A stretch of 47,029 bases of DNA from positions 1 to 47,029 of IMG/VR virus record IMGVR_UViG_3300034072_001301; one strand, written 5' to 3'. The notes beneath the pieces were generated by a model, which worked only from the letters and a program-made list of their open reading frames with translations, was not told where the DNA came from and made no database searches. Every line of letters starts with the position of its first letter. Position 1 is the stretch's first letter. Position numbers and translations under genes: made by a program. Positions 15,705 to 23,484 of the stretch are shown here, in pieces. Source of the stretch: a virus.

Positions 15705-17374
15705 TGATGAAATGGCTGTTTGAAAGCAAAGAAGCTGCTGCCAAACGCGCATCACGTGCGGAGACCTTGAAAGTAGCACTGGAGTCAAGTGAAGCTCTTG
15801 AAAAAGCAGCCAAAGGAACGTTGGATCTGGCTGCTGATGTTACTGAGACTCTTCAAGCCAAAATTGACGACTATACGACCCAGATCGACCAAACCGCCAG
15901 GCTATTGAATGATGCCTTGATGCTGGTGAGCCCTGAAGGTGAAATACAAAGCTATAACCCAGCCGCTGAATCCATGTTTGGATGGAAGAAAAGAGAAGTA
16001 GTTGGCAAAAAGATCAGTATCCTTTTTCAGTTTCCTGAGGACCCTGTAATTGATGTAGACTTCATGGAATCGTTGGTAACGCAGGTAAACACTAATGATG
16101 AGTTTACCAGCGTGAACTATGAAGATTTCAAAGGTATCAGAAAAGACGGAAGCGTTATCTATATAGACGTTTCAGCAAGCAAGGTAGTTCGCAGCGACAA
16201 GAAAATTTACTATATCATGTTGGTCAGAGATGTCACACATCAGGTCAACAATAGTATTATGATACGTGAACTGGCTGAGCACAATCAAGAACTTATAACA
16301 ACAATTGATGCGTCCAGCACTGGGTTCATGATCCTTAACCCAGATGGATCCGATTTCAATATCAGTTTTGTTAATGAAGGTTTCGCCAAACTGGTTGGGT
16401 TCAAGAGATCAGCTATCAAGAAAATGAATCTACGTGATTTGTTTGGAACAGACTCCACCTTTTGGACTATTCGTAGAACCCTCATGGAAGGTGTAGAAGG
16501 CAGACACGAAATCCAATTCGACATTGGAGTTAGTCAAACTGCCGTATTTGAGGTTCACCTGACACCTGTGAAAAAAGCTTCTAAGCCAGTTCAATGGATT
16601 TTGGTATTCTATGACACAACCGAATTGAAGAAGGCATACCAAGCTCTTGGAAAAAGCCAAGCAACGTTCAAGGCATTTAGCGATGCTAGTTCTGAAAGCT
16701 TGATAATTCATGATCACACTAGACTGATGGAATGGAATGATAGAGTTATTCTCCTAACAGGATACTCTGACTCAGAGCTAGAAACCATGAATCCTTCTGA
16801 TTTGCTTCATCCTCTTGAAAGAGAAAGGATGCTATTCAAGCAACATGATATAGAGGATTCATCTTATGAGACTCTATTCCTTACCAAGACCGGTGAGGTA
16901 AAGGATGTTGCCATCAATAGCAAACCAATTGAGTGGGATAACACCGACGCCAGAATAGCCATTGTTCGAGATGTCACAGCGTTCAAGGATGTGGAAACTC
17001 AGTTGAAGACCTCTCGTGAAAGATATAAAACCGTAGTAGACAATACCATTGATCTCATTGTTTGTTTCAACAAAGACTTTGAAATCACCTTTTCGAACCA
17101 AACGTTTCGAGACTATTTTGATGTAGAGGTAGAAGACATAAACGGTTTCAGTCTACTAGAAATCATCCCTGAATCTGATCATAACAAGTTCATCAAATAC
17201 ATGCTGGAAGTTCTTCCGGGCCAGGAAATTCGTCGCGGTGTTCATCGTGTCAAAAGGCATGATGAAATCAGGTGGCAGGATTGGATTGATCGAGGCATCT
17301 TCGATGAAGATGGTAATTTGATTGAAGTCCAAAGTGTTATACGAGATATCACTCATCTCATACCCAGTCAATAA
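15704..17374 (+). CDS. Four-PAS-domain sensory protein without an output domain
   Basis: The 556-residue protein has an N-terminal helical region (residues 10-60) and four tandem PAS/PAC units at about 60-180, 190-310, 316-430 and 436-553. Landmarks are NPAAESMFGW, RKDGSVIYIDV and LVRDVTHQ in the first; NEGFAKLVGF in the second; LTGYSDSEL and IVRDVTAF in the third; and NQTFRDYFDV and VIRDITH in the fourth. It ends right after the last PAC, with no histidine kinase, GGDEF, EAL or HTH domain. PAS units bind ligands, haem or flavin, or partner proteins. A role as a cytoplasmic sensor tethered by the coupled membrane peptide is inferred. Confidence 0.85.
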   Translation: MMKWLFESKEAAAKRASRAETLKVALESSEALEKAAKGTLDLAADVTETLQAKIDDYTTQIDQTARLLNDALMLVSPEGEIQSYNPAAESMFGWKKREVVGKKISILFQFPEDPVIDVDFMESLVTQVNTNDEFTSVNYEDFKGIRKDGSVIYIDVSASKVVRSDKKIYYIMLVRDVTHQVNNSIMIRELAEHNQELITTIDASSTGFMILNPDGSDFNISFVNEGFAKLVGFKRSAIKKMNLRDLFGTDSTFWTIRRTLMEGVEGRHEIQFDIGVSQTAVFEVHLTPVKKASKPVQWILVFYDTTELKKAYQALGKSQATFKAFSDASSESLIIHDHTRLMEWNDRVILLTGYSDSELETMNPSDLLHPLERERMLFKQHDIEDSSYETLFLTKTGEVKDVAINSKPIEWDNTDARIAIVRDVTAFKDVETQLKTSRERYKTVVDNTIDLIVCFNKDFEITFSNQTFRDYFDVEVEDINGFSLLEIIPESDHNKFIKYMLEVLPGQEIRRGVHRVKRHDEIRWQDWIDRGIFDEDGNLIEVQSVIRDITHLIPSQ

Positions 17375-17425
17375 TACTTGACCCCTAAATTCTAGATGCT
17401 ATCTCTTTGATCAAAGGAGATCATC

Positions 17426-17521
17426 ATGGAAATCATCAAGCGCGGTATCTATACCATCATCATCGATCGAGATCATGAACGCCGGGTCATCGAAGCAATT
17501 CGTGCTCGCAAGTCTTCCTGA
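17426..17521 (+). CDS. Short ORF, 31 aa
   Basis: The ATG follows AAAGGAGATCATC, the best Shine-Dalgarno sequence in this region. The peptide runs MEIIKRGIYTIIIDRDHERR, then VIEAIRARKSS: a beta strand followed by a basic helix. A TGA stop is followed after seven bases by a strong GC-rich terminator. It sits 51 bases after the PAS gene, on the same strand. Start, stop and terminator spacing suggest a genuine expressed micro-protein, but homology cannot be judged. Confidence 0.6.
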   Translation: MEIIKRGIYTIIIDRDHERRVIEAIRARKSS

Positions 17522-17528
17522 TACAGAA

Positions 17529-17553
17529 AAGCCCCGGAGAAACTCCGGGGCTT
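17529..17553. terminator. Bidirectional intrinsic terminator
   Basis: GCCCCGGAG pairs with CTCCGGGGC across a three-base loop, with AAAA on one side and a TTCTTTG tract on the other. It separates the plus-strand PAS island from the convergent minus-strand gene. Confidence 0.85.
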
Positions 17554-17579
17554 CTTTGTTTGCTTTTTCTAATCTAGGA

Positions 17580-17927
17580 TTAGAAAGCTGCAGGAGCAAT
17601 AGCAAAAGTTGCGGTCGAGCTACCTAGGGCAGCGCGAAGAGCAACCTGACCAGCAGCGTTGAAATCTGCCAGTGTGTTTGGAGCAACTGTGGTTCCGAAA
17701 ACATCAGCGTGCTCAACAGCAAAGGTGAAACCGGTAGCGGTAACGTTACCCAGGATCACTGGCTGTGCGCGAGTGGAGATGATTTCGATAACCTTGTCCA
17801 GGTTCGAAGTGCCGTTTGCAGGATCAGCGGTCAGGTCACAGTTAGAAACGGTGACAGTGAACATCTTAACTGCGCCGGATAGAAACTGGTCATTGCCAGC
17901 AGCGAAGCCGTTTACTTTCTCAGTCAT
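17580..17927 (-). CDS. Small virion structural protein, probable, 115 aa
   Basis: The protein is rich in Ala, Thr, Val and Gly, with alternating beta pattern (MFTVTVSNCDLTADPANGTS, PVILGNVTATGFTFAV) and no charged clusters. Composition is like phage decoration or tail-associated proteins, and I recall a similar protein in T4-like cyanophages. It is a single-gene unit with a strong late motif, an AGGAG ribosome binding site and an intrinsic terminator, which suggests high late expression. Confidence 0.6.
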   Translation of the reverse strand: MTEKVNGFAAGNDQFLSGAVKMFTVTVSNCDLTADPANGTSNLDKVIEIISTRAQPVILGNVTATGFTFAVEHADVFGTTVAPNTLADFNAAGQVALRAALGSSTATFAIAPAAF

Positions 17928-17960
17928 AGTGAATTCTCCTATAGAGAGTTTCTGTTAGAA

Positions 17961-17969
17961 GTATTTATC
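17961..17969 (-). promoter_or_regulatory. Late-type promoter element GATAAATAC
   Basis: It lies 33 bases before the ATG at 17927, with TAGGAGAATTC as ribosome binding site. Confidence 0.65.
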
Positions 17970-17981
17970 TAAGAGCATCTT

Positions 17982-18176
17982 TTAGCGGCGGATAACTGTA
18001 GGTTTGGATTTGCGACTTTTACGCTTCTTTTCAGCAGCATCATAAATCCCTTTGTGACCATTTGGATCAAAGCCAGCACCAATACCTCCTACGGAGGTAG
18101 CAACTGATCCTGCACCAGTGGCACCACTACTAGCTGTTTCCAGTATAGGTGTTCCTACAATTTCACTCCATCGCAT
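17982..18176 (-). CDS. Small late protein with candidate capsid-targeting N-terminus, 64 aa
   Basis: The protein begins MRWSEIVGTPILETASSG, sharing MRW(S/N)EIV with the protein at 9412-9777. ILE followed by Thr fits the (L/I)xE prohead protease pattern. After Gly/Ala/Ser-rich sequence it ends in a basic tail (KKRKSRKSKPTVIRR) that could bind packaged DNA. Its start overlaps the stop of the nucleotidyltransferase (TAATG). A DNA-binding internal head protein is a reasonable inference. Confidence 0.55.
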   Translation of the reverse strand: MRWSEIVGTPILETASSGATGAGSVATSVGGIGAGFDPNGHKGIYDAAEKKRKSRKSKPTVIRR

Positions 18177-19084
18177 TATATCACCTTTATTCCAAAACGT
18201 CTGAGTGCCTCTTTGGGAATTTCTACTTTCAAGCTATTTAAGCGCTCAACATAAATCTCGTAGATTTTCAAGCGGTCAGATATGGTATAGGTTGAGTTCA
18301 TAGCAATTGATATACCTTCAAAGGTATTCATATCATCAACCTTATAGTGATCGCCCAGAACCATTTCAACGATCTGTTTGGGATCTTTGATGATGTCAGC
18401 TCTGGCCGGAGTGGCACTTGGATAGATGGCCATGAACTCTTCTTTGGATACCTCTTTTAAGCTCTGAACTCTGCCTTTGCCGTCTTTTCTCATCGGCCTA
18501 TAGCGATATCTCCAAATACAGCCTTTGTCATGGAAGAACGTAGGACCAACCCTTGCTATCATCTCTCCATTCTCCTCAAGAACCCAATCACTATTGAAGG
18601 CCACTAGAGCTTTGATGAGCTCAGTTCGGTAAAGGCCTCTGAGAGAACTCAAATTTGGATTATGTTTCCAATAGTAAAACCCATCAAGAAAAGTCGGATC
18701 ATGACGAGTTGAAAAGTAGCTGAACTTTTGCCACTCATAATCACCAAACATGAAATCAACCTGCACGTATCCATTAGCAGGATCCCCACCAATGGGAACC
18801 GCCGTGAATATTTGGTTATTTCCCAGGCGAGGTCGAACGTTATCTGCCCCGAGAAGTTCAACCAGGTCTTTGGCAACCTTTTCCTGATCATATAGTTCAA
18901 TGCTACAGTTCAGATCAATATCACCACTGGTAAAACTTTTCCCAGCACTGCCTAACAGTCTATCACTCCAGTCATGATCTTGCAGATGGCCATCTTTCCA
19001 GTTGTCTAACAACCAGGTGATAGTAGGCTCTATCTCTTCTTTTTCAATTCTACGAGTTATGCCCCGAAACGCTTTACCGCCCAT
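18176..19084 (-). CDS. Polymerase-beta-fold nucleotidyltransferase
   Basis: The 302-residue protein starts MGGKAFRGITRRIEKEEIEP, with AGAGAA upstream and an 11-base overlap with the ligase-like gene. LLGSAGKSFTSGDIDLNCS near residues 44-62 is the nucleotidyltransferase helix-turn motif with GS and paired carboxylates DxD. YVQVDFMFGD near residues 105-114 gives the third carboxylate. The C-terminal half has a helical substrate domain. It probably adds a nucleotide to RNA, protein or small molecule. CCA-like end addition is an attractive guess given the ligase partner. Confidence 0.7.
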   Translation of the reverse strand: MGGKAFRGITRRIEKEEIEPTITWLLDNWKDGHLQDHDWSDRLLGSAGKSFTSGDIDLNCSIELYDQEKVAKDLVELLGADNVRPRLGNNQIFTAVPIGGDPANGYVQVDFMFGDYEWQKFSYFSTRHDPTFLDGFYYWKHNPNLSSLRGLYRTELIKALVAFNSDWVLEENGEMIARVGPTFFHDKGCIWRYRYRPMRKDGKGRVQSLKEVSKEEFMAIYPSATPARADIIKDPKQIVEMVLGDHYKVDDMNTFEGISIAMNSTYTISDRLKIYEIYVERLNSLKVEIPKEALRRFGIKVI

Positions 19085-20243
19085 CTTCAATTCTCTTTCT
19101 TGTGTCACTAAACAGATTCAATGTTCTCTGATGTAGCTGCCCTGCATACAAAATCAGTTCTTGCCTGGCACCTGATCTGATGATATGTTGAAGACCAAGT
19201 CTCTTGGACAGATAACGTCTTAGAAGTGTATCCAATCGTTCTAATCGTTTTTCTTTTGGCCAGTCCTTGGTTCTAGAAAGAAAGCTAGGGCGAGCAGGTC
19301 GTCTGCCCCCAACCAGCCAGTATTTTACAATATGGGTAAAGCGATTGGCTCGATGGAATTCTTCCCGATCAACTATTTTGAATTTGCCCTGATTGCTTTC
19401 AACAACCACACCTTCTTTGAAGGATCCAGCGCCTATTATACTCGGTTGCTCAAGGACCAATACTCTATAGACAATATCCTTGAATATGAGGACCATTGAC
19501 CTAAAAACTTCCTTGAGTTCATTACGCTCCGTAGCGAGATCCTTTTTTAGATCATTCCAGTTTCTATCACCACATTTATGATGTTTCCTTGATAGATTGA
19601 TATCTAGGACGTCAAAGACCGTGAAACCCGGTGTCTTACTTTCTTGTTGAAACCAATGATCCAATACGATTCTGAACTTCTTAGCGTGAGTCGATAGCCT
19701 GGCTTTTACCATTTCTTTGGAAATGTGTGGGTTGATAAACACCTGCCACTTTTGTTTTTCAGCTATGATTTCACTGCTAACACCATCAGAACTTTGACGA
19801 TAATTGACATCAATCATACATTCGAAAGAATCAAATAGGCGTATATGACTCTCTTCAAATGTAAAGCTAGAAGAGGTAATGATAAGGATACCGGGAACCT
19901 CTCTGGGGATCACGTATGGAATAGTATTTGGTGATGATCCCTGAATAATCTCCGCCTCTAGATATTGTTCAGGACTGATTAGTTTTTCCTTGAATAGAGC
20001 ATCAATTACAGTAGATGCTACCATATGGCCAATGCGATATGATGTTGCCCAACATTCATCAGACCAATCATCAACGCTATGGCAGGGATCGCCTCCCTTA
20101 CGCCTACTATAAAAGGACCCTGATTCATCCAACCCAAAGCGCAGGTGGCTACCGTCGAGTTTTTCACTCGGCCACCACATTAAGTCAAGGCTATCATATA
20201 TGGCCTTGGCACTCAAATCTTCATAATGGGGAATACTAACCAT
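19074..20243 (-). CDS. RNA/DNA-ligase-like nucleotidyltransferase
   Basis: The 389-residue protein has ligase motif I as SEKLDGSHLRF, with Lys28 as the candidate AMP acceptor, then a motif-Ia-like SRRKGG. Later it has KEGVVVESNQGKFKIVD (residues about 273-289), which holds motif IV (EGVVV) and motif V (KFKIV). This is the order expected for covalent nucleotidyltransferases that seal nucleic acid nicks. The C-terminal 90 residues are basic and helical. It is directly coupled to a polymerase-beta nucleotidyltransferase. RNA ligase is more likely than DNA ligase from the compact core, but this is not decided. Confidence 0.65.
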   Translation of the reverse strand: MVSIPHYEDLSAKAIYDSLDLMWWPSEKLDGSHLRFGLDESGSFYSRRKGGDPCHSVDDWSDECWATSYRIGHMVASTVIDALFKEKLISPEQYLEAEIIQGSSPNTIPYVIPREVPGILIITSSSFTFEESHIRLFDSFECMIDVNYRQSSDGVSSEIIAEKQKWQVFINPHISKEMVKARLSTHAKKFRIVLDHWFQQESKTPGFTVFDVLDINLSRKHHKCGDRNWNDLKKDLATERNELKEVFRSMVLIFKDIVYRVLVLEQPSIIGAGSFKEGVVVESNQGKFKIVDREEFHRANRFTHIVKYWLVGGRRPARPSFLSRTKDWPKEKRLERLDTLLRRYLSKRLGLQHIIRSGARQELILYAGQLHQRTLNLFSDTRKRIEDGR

Positions 20244-20270
20244 GCCCTACGTTTAACATAGTAGAGCATG
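20241..20270 (-). promoter_or_regulatory. Hairpin covering the start codon of the ligase-like gene
   Basis: Arms 20241-20250 and 20261-20270 pair at nine of ten positions. The 3' arm on the minus-strand message contains the GTAGGG Shine-Dalgarno sequence and the ATG, so the folded leader would hide the start. A late-type motif (20279-20287) lies just upstream. Confidence 0.6.
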
Positions 20271-20278
20271 GGTTCGCA

Positions 20279-20287
20279 TTATTTAGG
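20279..20287 (-). promoter_or_regulatory. Late-type motif overlapping a stop codon
   Basis: CCTAAATAA includes the TAA stop of the 358-aa gene and lies 36 bases before the ligase-like ATG. It could be a real internal late promoter or chance. Confidence 0.35.
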
Positions 20288-21359
20288 TTCTGGAGCGCAA
20301 AAGCGCGTATCCAATTCTCGCCAACACATCAATATCGCTATCCTGCATACGACCATAGCCTTTGTCGGCAGTATCTTTGACATACTGAGTAATCTGTTTG
20401 AGCTTGGCATCGCCAATCTCTAGTTCTCGTTTGAGGATCCCTGACATTTCTTGAATATCGTATGGGCCAACTGAGGTGGGCTTGCTATCTGCACTCTTAC
20501 GAGATGATCCCTGTGCCATTTTCTGACTAGCCAAATCAGCGATAGCGTCGTTGGTGTCGTTCACTGGACCATTCAAGAGATACTCATCATTTATATGACC
20601 GGCACTGGCGTCCATTAGATCATCAACAACTTCGTCACTCAGAACATCAGAATCGGCTTCCATGATCGATTCTGCTTGAGTCTGTGGGTTTTGAGGTTTT
20701 CCGATTGAGCGAGAAAATGTCGCGCTGCCCAGGGTCAGCTTGTCCCCAACCGGCATCTTTGCTAGTTGGGCTGAAATCTTTTCACGATCCCATTCGCCAT
20801 TTGGTAAACGATAATCTTTGGGATTAGCTTTGATTTCGCCTGGCTCTTTTCGGTTGTCGTTCTTTTCAACATCAACGCCGACTTTGCCAAAATCACTCAG
20901 CTTGGTATTGAGATCCTTGGGAATAGGGACACCGTCATCTTCATCACTATCAGCAGCGTTGTTTTTGTTGCCTTTGGTATCATCTATTTCATTACCTCTA
21001 GAAATCTTTCGTTGTGGAGGGGTCTGATCCTCGGTATCACTGGAGGGCGCATTATCAGCTTTGGTCTTTGAATCATCAAAAACCTTATCCTTGACTACGG
21101 CAACATCTTTGTCTGAAAAGCCAATACGAACTCGCATAAAGCGATCCATATCGTCATCAGTGCCTTGTCGTCCTGTCTGTCCCAGCCATTTCAACCATTC
21201 TTGCTTGAGGCGATTTGCCATTTCGGCTCGCTCTTTGCTGCCAAGACGACGAATACGCTTATTTCGGAGATTGGTTAGCCAGCCTTCAAGGAGAACTGGT
21301 TCTTGAATGCTCTCTACGAGACTCATCAAGCGGCGGATATCAGAACTGTTATTTGCCAC
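20283..21359 (-). CDS. Late protein with candidate head-targeting N-terminus, 358 aa
   Basis: The start is a GTG (MANNSSDIRRLMSLVES), with GAGGAG upstream and an 11-base overlap with the previous gene. DIRRLMSLVE matches DIRRYIRLTE at the start of the protein at 21629-21913, and both end in (L)xE as for prohead protease cleavage. A basic helix follows (WLTNLRNKRIRRLGSKER), then a long disordered Asp/Lys/Ser-rich stretch, and a folded C-terminal part (ILKRELEIGDAKLKQITQYV). Function unknown; an internal head protein is proposed. Confidence 0.55.
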   Translation of the reverse strand: MANNSSDIRRLMSLVESIQEPVLLEGWLTNLRNKRIRRLGSKERAEMANRLKQEWLKWLGQTGRQGTDDDMDRFMRVRIGFSDKDVAVVKDKVFDDSKTKADNAPSSDTEDQTPPQRKISRGNEIDDTKGNKNNAADSDEDDGVPIPKDLNTKLSDFGKVGVDVEKNDNRKEPGEIKANPKDYRLPNGEWDREKISAQLAKMPVGDKLTLGSATFSRSIGKPQNPQTQAESIMEADSDVLSDEVVDDLMDASAGHINDEYLLNGPVNDTNDAIADLASQKMAQGSSRKSADSKPTSVGPYDIQEMSGILKRELEIGDAKLKQITQYVKDTADKGYGRMQDSDIDVLARIGYALLRSRT

Positions 21360-21618
21360 GCTTGCTCTCCTCGACCTTGCGATATTCTCGAATCTTGCGA
21401 TTGAACTTATCAGGATCCTTATTCTTTATGGCATTGATGAATCGACGCTGTAACTCGTCTGCTTCTTCATCACTGAAGCTCTCTGAAATAAGATTCAAAA
21501 GATTGACGGCGCCAGCGATCACATTAGATGCGCGAGCTTCTACAATCTGGTGTTTATCTCTTTGAGGAACGAAAAGATCAAGTTCCTCGATTAGACTTTT
21601 GACGCGACCGTCTTTCAT
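21349..21618 (-). CDS. Conserved hypothetical phage protein, 89 aa
   Basis: The start MKDGRVKSLIEELDLFVPQR is chosen because AAGGGAA precedes it and the longer frame overlaps the upstream gene. The protein is all-helical, with RDKHQIVEARASNVIAGAVN and FINAIKNKDPDKFNRKIREY, a pattern I recall in small conserved proteins of T4-like cyanophages. No catalytic motif. It lies between two proteins with matching DIRR N-termini in the same late operon. Confidence 0.6.
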   Translation of the reverse strand: MKDGRVKSLIEELDLFVPQRDKHQIVEARASNVIAGAVNLLNLISESFSDEEADELQRRFINAIKNKDPDKFNRKIREYRKVEESKRGK

Positions 21619-21628
21619 CGTGGTTCCC

Positions 21629-21913
21629 TTACTTGCTGGAGTAACCAGAGTGGCGTTCCAACAGCCTTTCGAGCATGTTGGCGGCAAGTGCCAATCCTTC
21701 TTCGACGCCGCGTGCGTAGTCAAGATTACCGTCAGGTTCTCCATAACTGCGAAGCTTGAAAACTATGTCATTTAGATCTTCAAGCAAAAGGGAAGAGGTA
21801 TCCACGTCTACAACGTGGATACCTTCATAAGTCACATCTTCGGTAACATCCGACACTGAAGAGGATTCAGTAAGTCTGATATACCTCCTAATGTCATCAG
21901 GATGACTGAACAT
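21629..21913 (-). CDS. Late protein with candidate head-targeting N-terminus, 94 aa
   Basis: The protein begins MFSHPDDIRRYIRLTESSSV; DIRRYIRLTE resembles the N-terminus of the 358-aa protein two genes on. After an acidic linker (DVTEDVTYEGIHVVDVDTSS) it ends in a helical region containing NLDYARGVEEGLALAANMLE. The N-terminal LTE fits a prohead protease site. It heads the late operon driven by the motif at 21943-21950, with AGGAGAG ribosome binding site. Function unknown. Confidence 0.55.
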   Translation of the reverse strand: MFSHPDDIRRYIRLTESSSVSDVTEDVTYEGIHVVDVDTSSLLLEDLNDIVFKLRSYGEPDGNLDYARGVEEGLALAANMLERLLERHSGYSSK

Positions 21914-21942
21914 TCATGACTCTCCTATATGGCGCGCTTTGT

Positions 21943-21950
21943 GTATTTAG
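21943..21950 (-). promoter_or_regulatory. Late-type promoter element CTAAATAC
   Basis: It lies 29 bases before the ATG at 21913 and 12 bases beyond the stop of gp41, and would drive the 21.9-18.0 kb late operon. Confidence 0.6.
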
Positions 21951-21962
21951 TAGAATGCCAGT

Positions 21963-23465
21963 TTACTTGTCTAGACTTCTAGCTAGGTTACGTAGATTGG
22001 CTCCACTAGCCTGGTTCTTAGAAACATTACCAGGCTCGGGGCGTGCTAGTATAGGATTCTGCGCTGCGGGCCCTGTAGGCCCCTTATCAGGGCTGTAAGC
22101 AGTGCCTATGCTCTTGGGAACGACTGTGGTGGTCTTATTTGTTAGACCGGCCTGTAGTCCACTAACAGCTGATCCTCTACCTTCTATCATTTCTTGAGGA
22201 GCGTCCTCGATTCTAAGGGTATTGGGATCAATCTTCAAGAATATCTTCTGCCCAACACCAGACGATGAACGAGTCTTGAGAAACTGAATCTGATATTCAC
22301 CTCTGTCCTTCATCGCGGTAGTAGTAAGAATCGCGAGCACGTTGTCTGCCGTGTTGATCTTCGAGATACCACCAGCAATATGACTTGCGTCAAAATCTTG
22401 CTCCTGGATTGAAGCACGGTTGAGCTGTGAAGCTGTGGCACATAGAATATTCCACTCTACAGCAAGAGCACGAAGTTCTTCTGAGGTGAACTTATCCTTG
22501 ATAAACTGGTCACTGACATTGATCTTACCACTGTTTGGATGCATCAAATCAAGATAGTCTACCACAATAGCATCTGGACGAGTTCCGGTTTGGATTTCAA
22601 ACTCTTGTAGATATGCCCTGATGTCATTGGCAGTTGTTCCTGCCATCGGCAGCTTTTTGATTTGTAGCTTGCCCCACTTGTGAGTCTTACCACCAACTTT
22701 GCGCATCATGCCAAGACGCATCGCTACTTCATTGATGTCTTTGAAGATCATCTTTGTTGGAGTCTCGGTAATCATCGCGTCATATCGCAGACCAACGAGT
22801 TCTTCACTGAGCTCCATGGTGATATAGATAACACTCAGACCCATCTGAACCCAGTTGAGCGCTAGATTCTGAAGAAACAAACTCTTTCCGGTTCCTGGAC
22901 CACCGCAGAAGAATGTGATTTCTCCACGGTTCATACCACCATATAATTTGCTGTCGATATCTCTCCAGCCAGTGGAAGTGGTATCAGTCTTGTCCCGCAT
23001 ACGTTCAAGACGTTCCAGCGGATTTTCAAAATAGTCTGTGCCCAGTTCAGTCTGTAGACTGATGAGCATATTCTCTTTTGAGCGACGTTCCAGTTCAGCA
23101 TAATCACCCTGCGCAATCAGTTGTGGCCCGTCATAGACCAAAGCTTCCATGGCTTTGTGACGACAGAATCCACTGATTTCATCCAAGAACCAATCAATGT
23201 GATTTGATTGAATATTGGGGATTATGGGAAGGTCTAGATTGGTTTCTGCTTTTACTTGTTCTGGTGTTGGTAGAGCTCTGTATTCTTCAGTGAACTTCTT
23301 GATAAAGCGAACTGCCGGTCGAAGACGCTCATTCCAATATTCTGGCTTGACAATATTCTGACAGCGAACATAGGCGCTGTTGTCAGTAAGCATGAACTGA
23401 ATGAGGACCTTCTGGACCTCTTCGCTGTATTCCTTGAGCTCTTGTTGTTCTTTTCTTTGGCTCAC
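21963..23465 (-). CDS. 41: Replicative DNA helicase, T4 gp41/DnaB type
   Basis: The 500-residue protein has the RecA-like hexameric helicase core. Walker A is FFCGGPGTGKSLFLQ near residues 180-194, Walker B is ATRPDAIVVDYLDLM-like (PDAIVVDYLDLM) near 295-306, and a DnaB-type QLNRASIQEQDFDASHIAGG segment follows. The start is GTG after AGGAGGTCCT. It unwinds the lagging-strand template 5' to 3' with the gp61 primase, whose gene lies 19 bases upstream. The length is close to the 475 residues of T4 gp41. Confidence 0.93.
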   Translation of the reverse strand: MSQRKEQQELKEYSEEVQKVLIQFMLTDNSAYVRCQNIVKPEYWNERLRPAVRFIKKFTEEYRALPTPEQVKAETNLDLPIIPNIQSNHIDWFLDEISGFCRHKAMEALVYDGPQLIAQGDYAELERRSKENMLISLQTELGTDYFENPLERLERMRDKTDTTSTGWRDIDSKLYGGMNRGEITFFCGGPGTGKSLFLQNLALNWVQMGLSVIYITMELSEELVGLRYDAMITETPTKMIFKDINEVAMRLGMMRKVGGKTHKWGKLQIKKLPMAGTTANDIRAYLQEFEIQTGTRPDAIVVDYLDLMHPNSGKINVSDQFIKDKFTSEELRALAVEWNILCATASQLNRASIQEQDFDASHIAGGISKINTADNVLAILTTTAMKDRGEYQIQFLKTRSSSGVGQKIFLKIDPNTLRIEDAPQEMIEGRGSAVSGLQAGLTNKTTTVVPKSIGTAYSPDKGPTGPAAQNPILARPEPGNVSKNQASGANLRNLARSLDK

Positions 23466-23484
23466 AGGACCTCCTAGTCTCTTA

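Noticed and set aside
17378-17405. Sigma70 promoter before the 31-aa ORF
   Set aside because: TTGACC is present, but no acceptable -10 hexamer lies at 16-18 bases.
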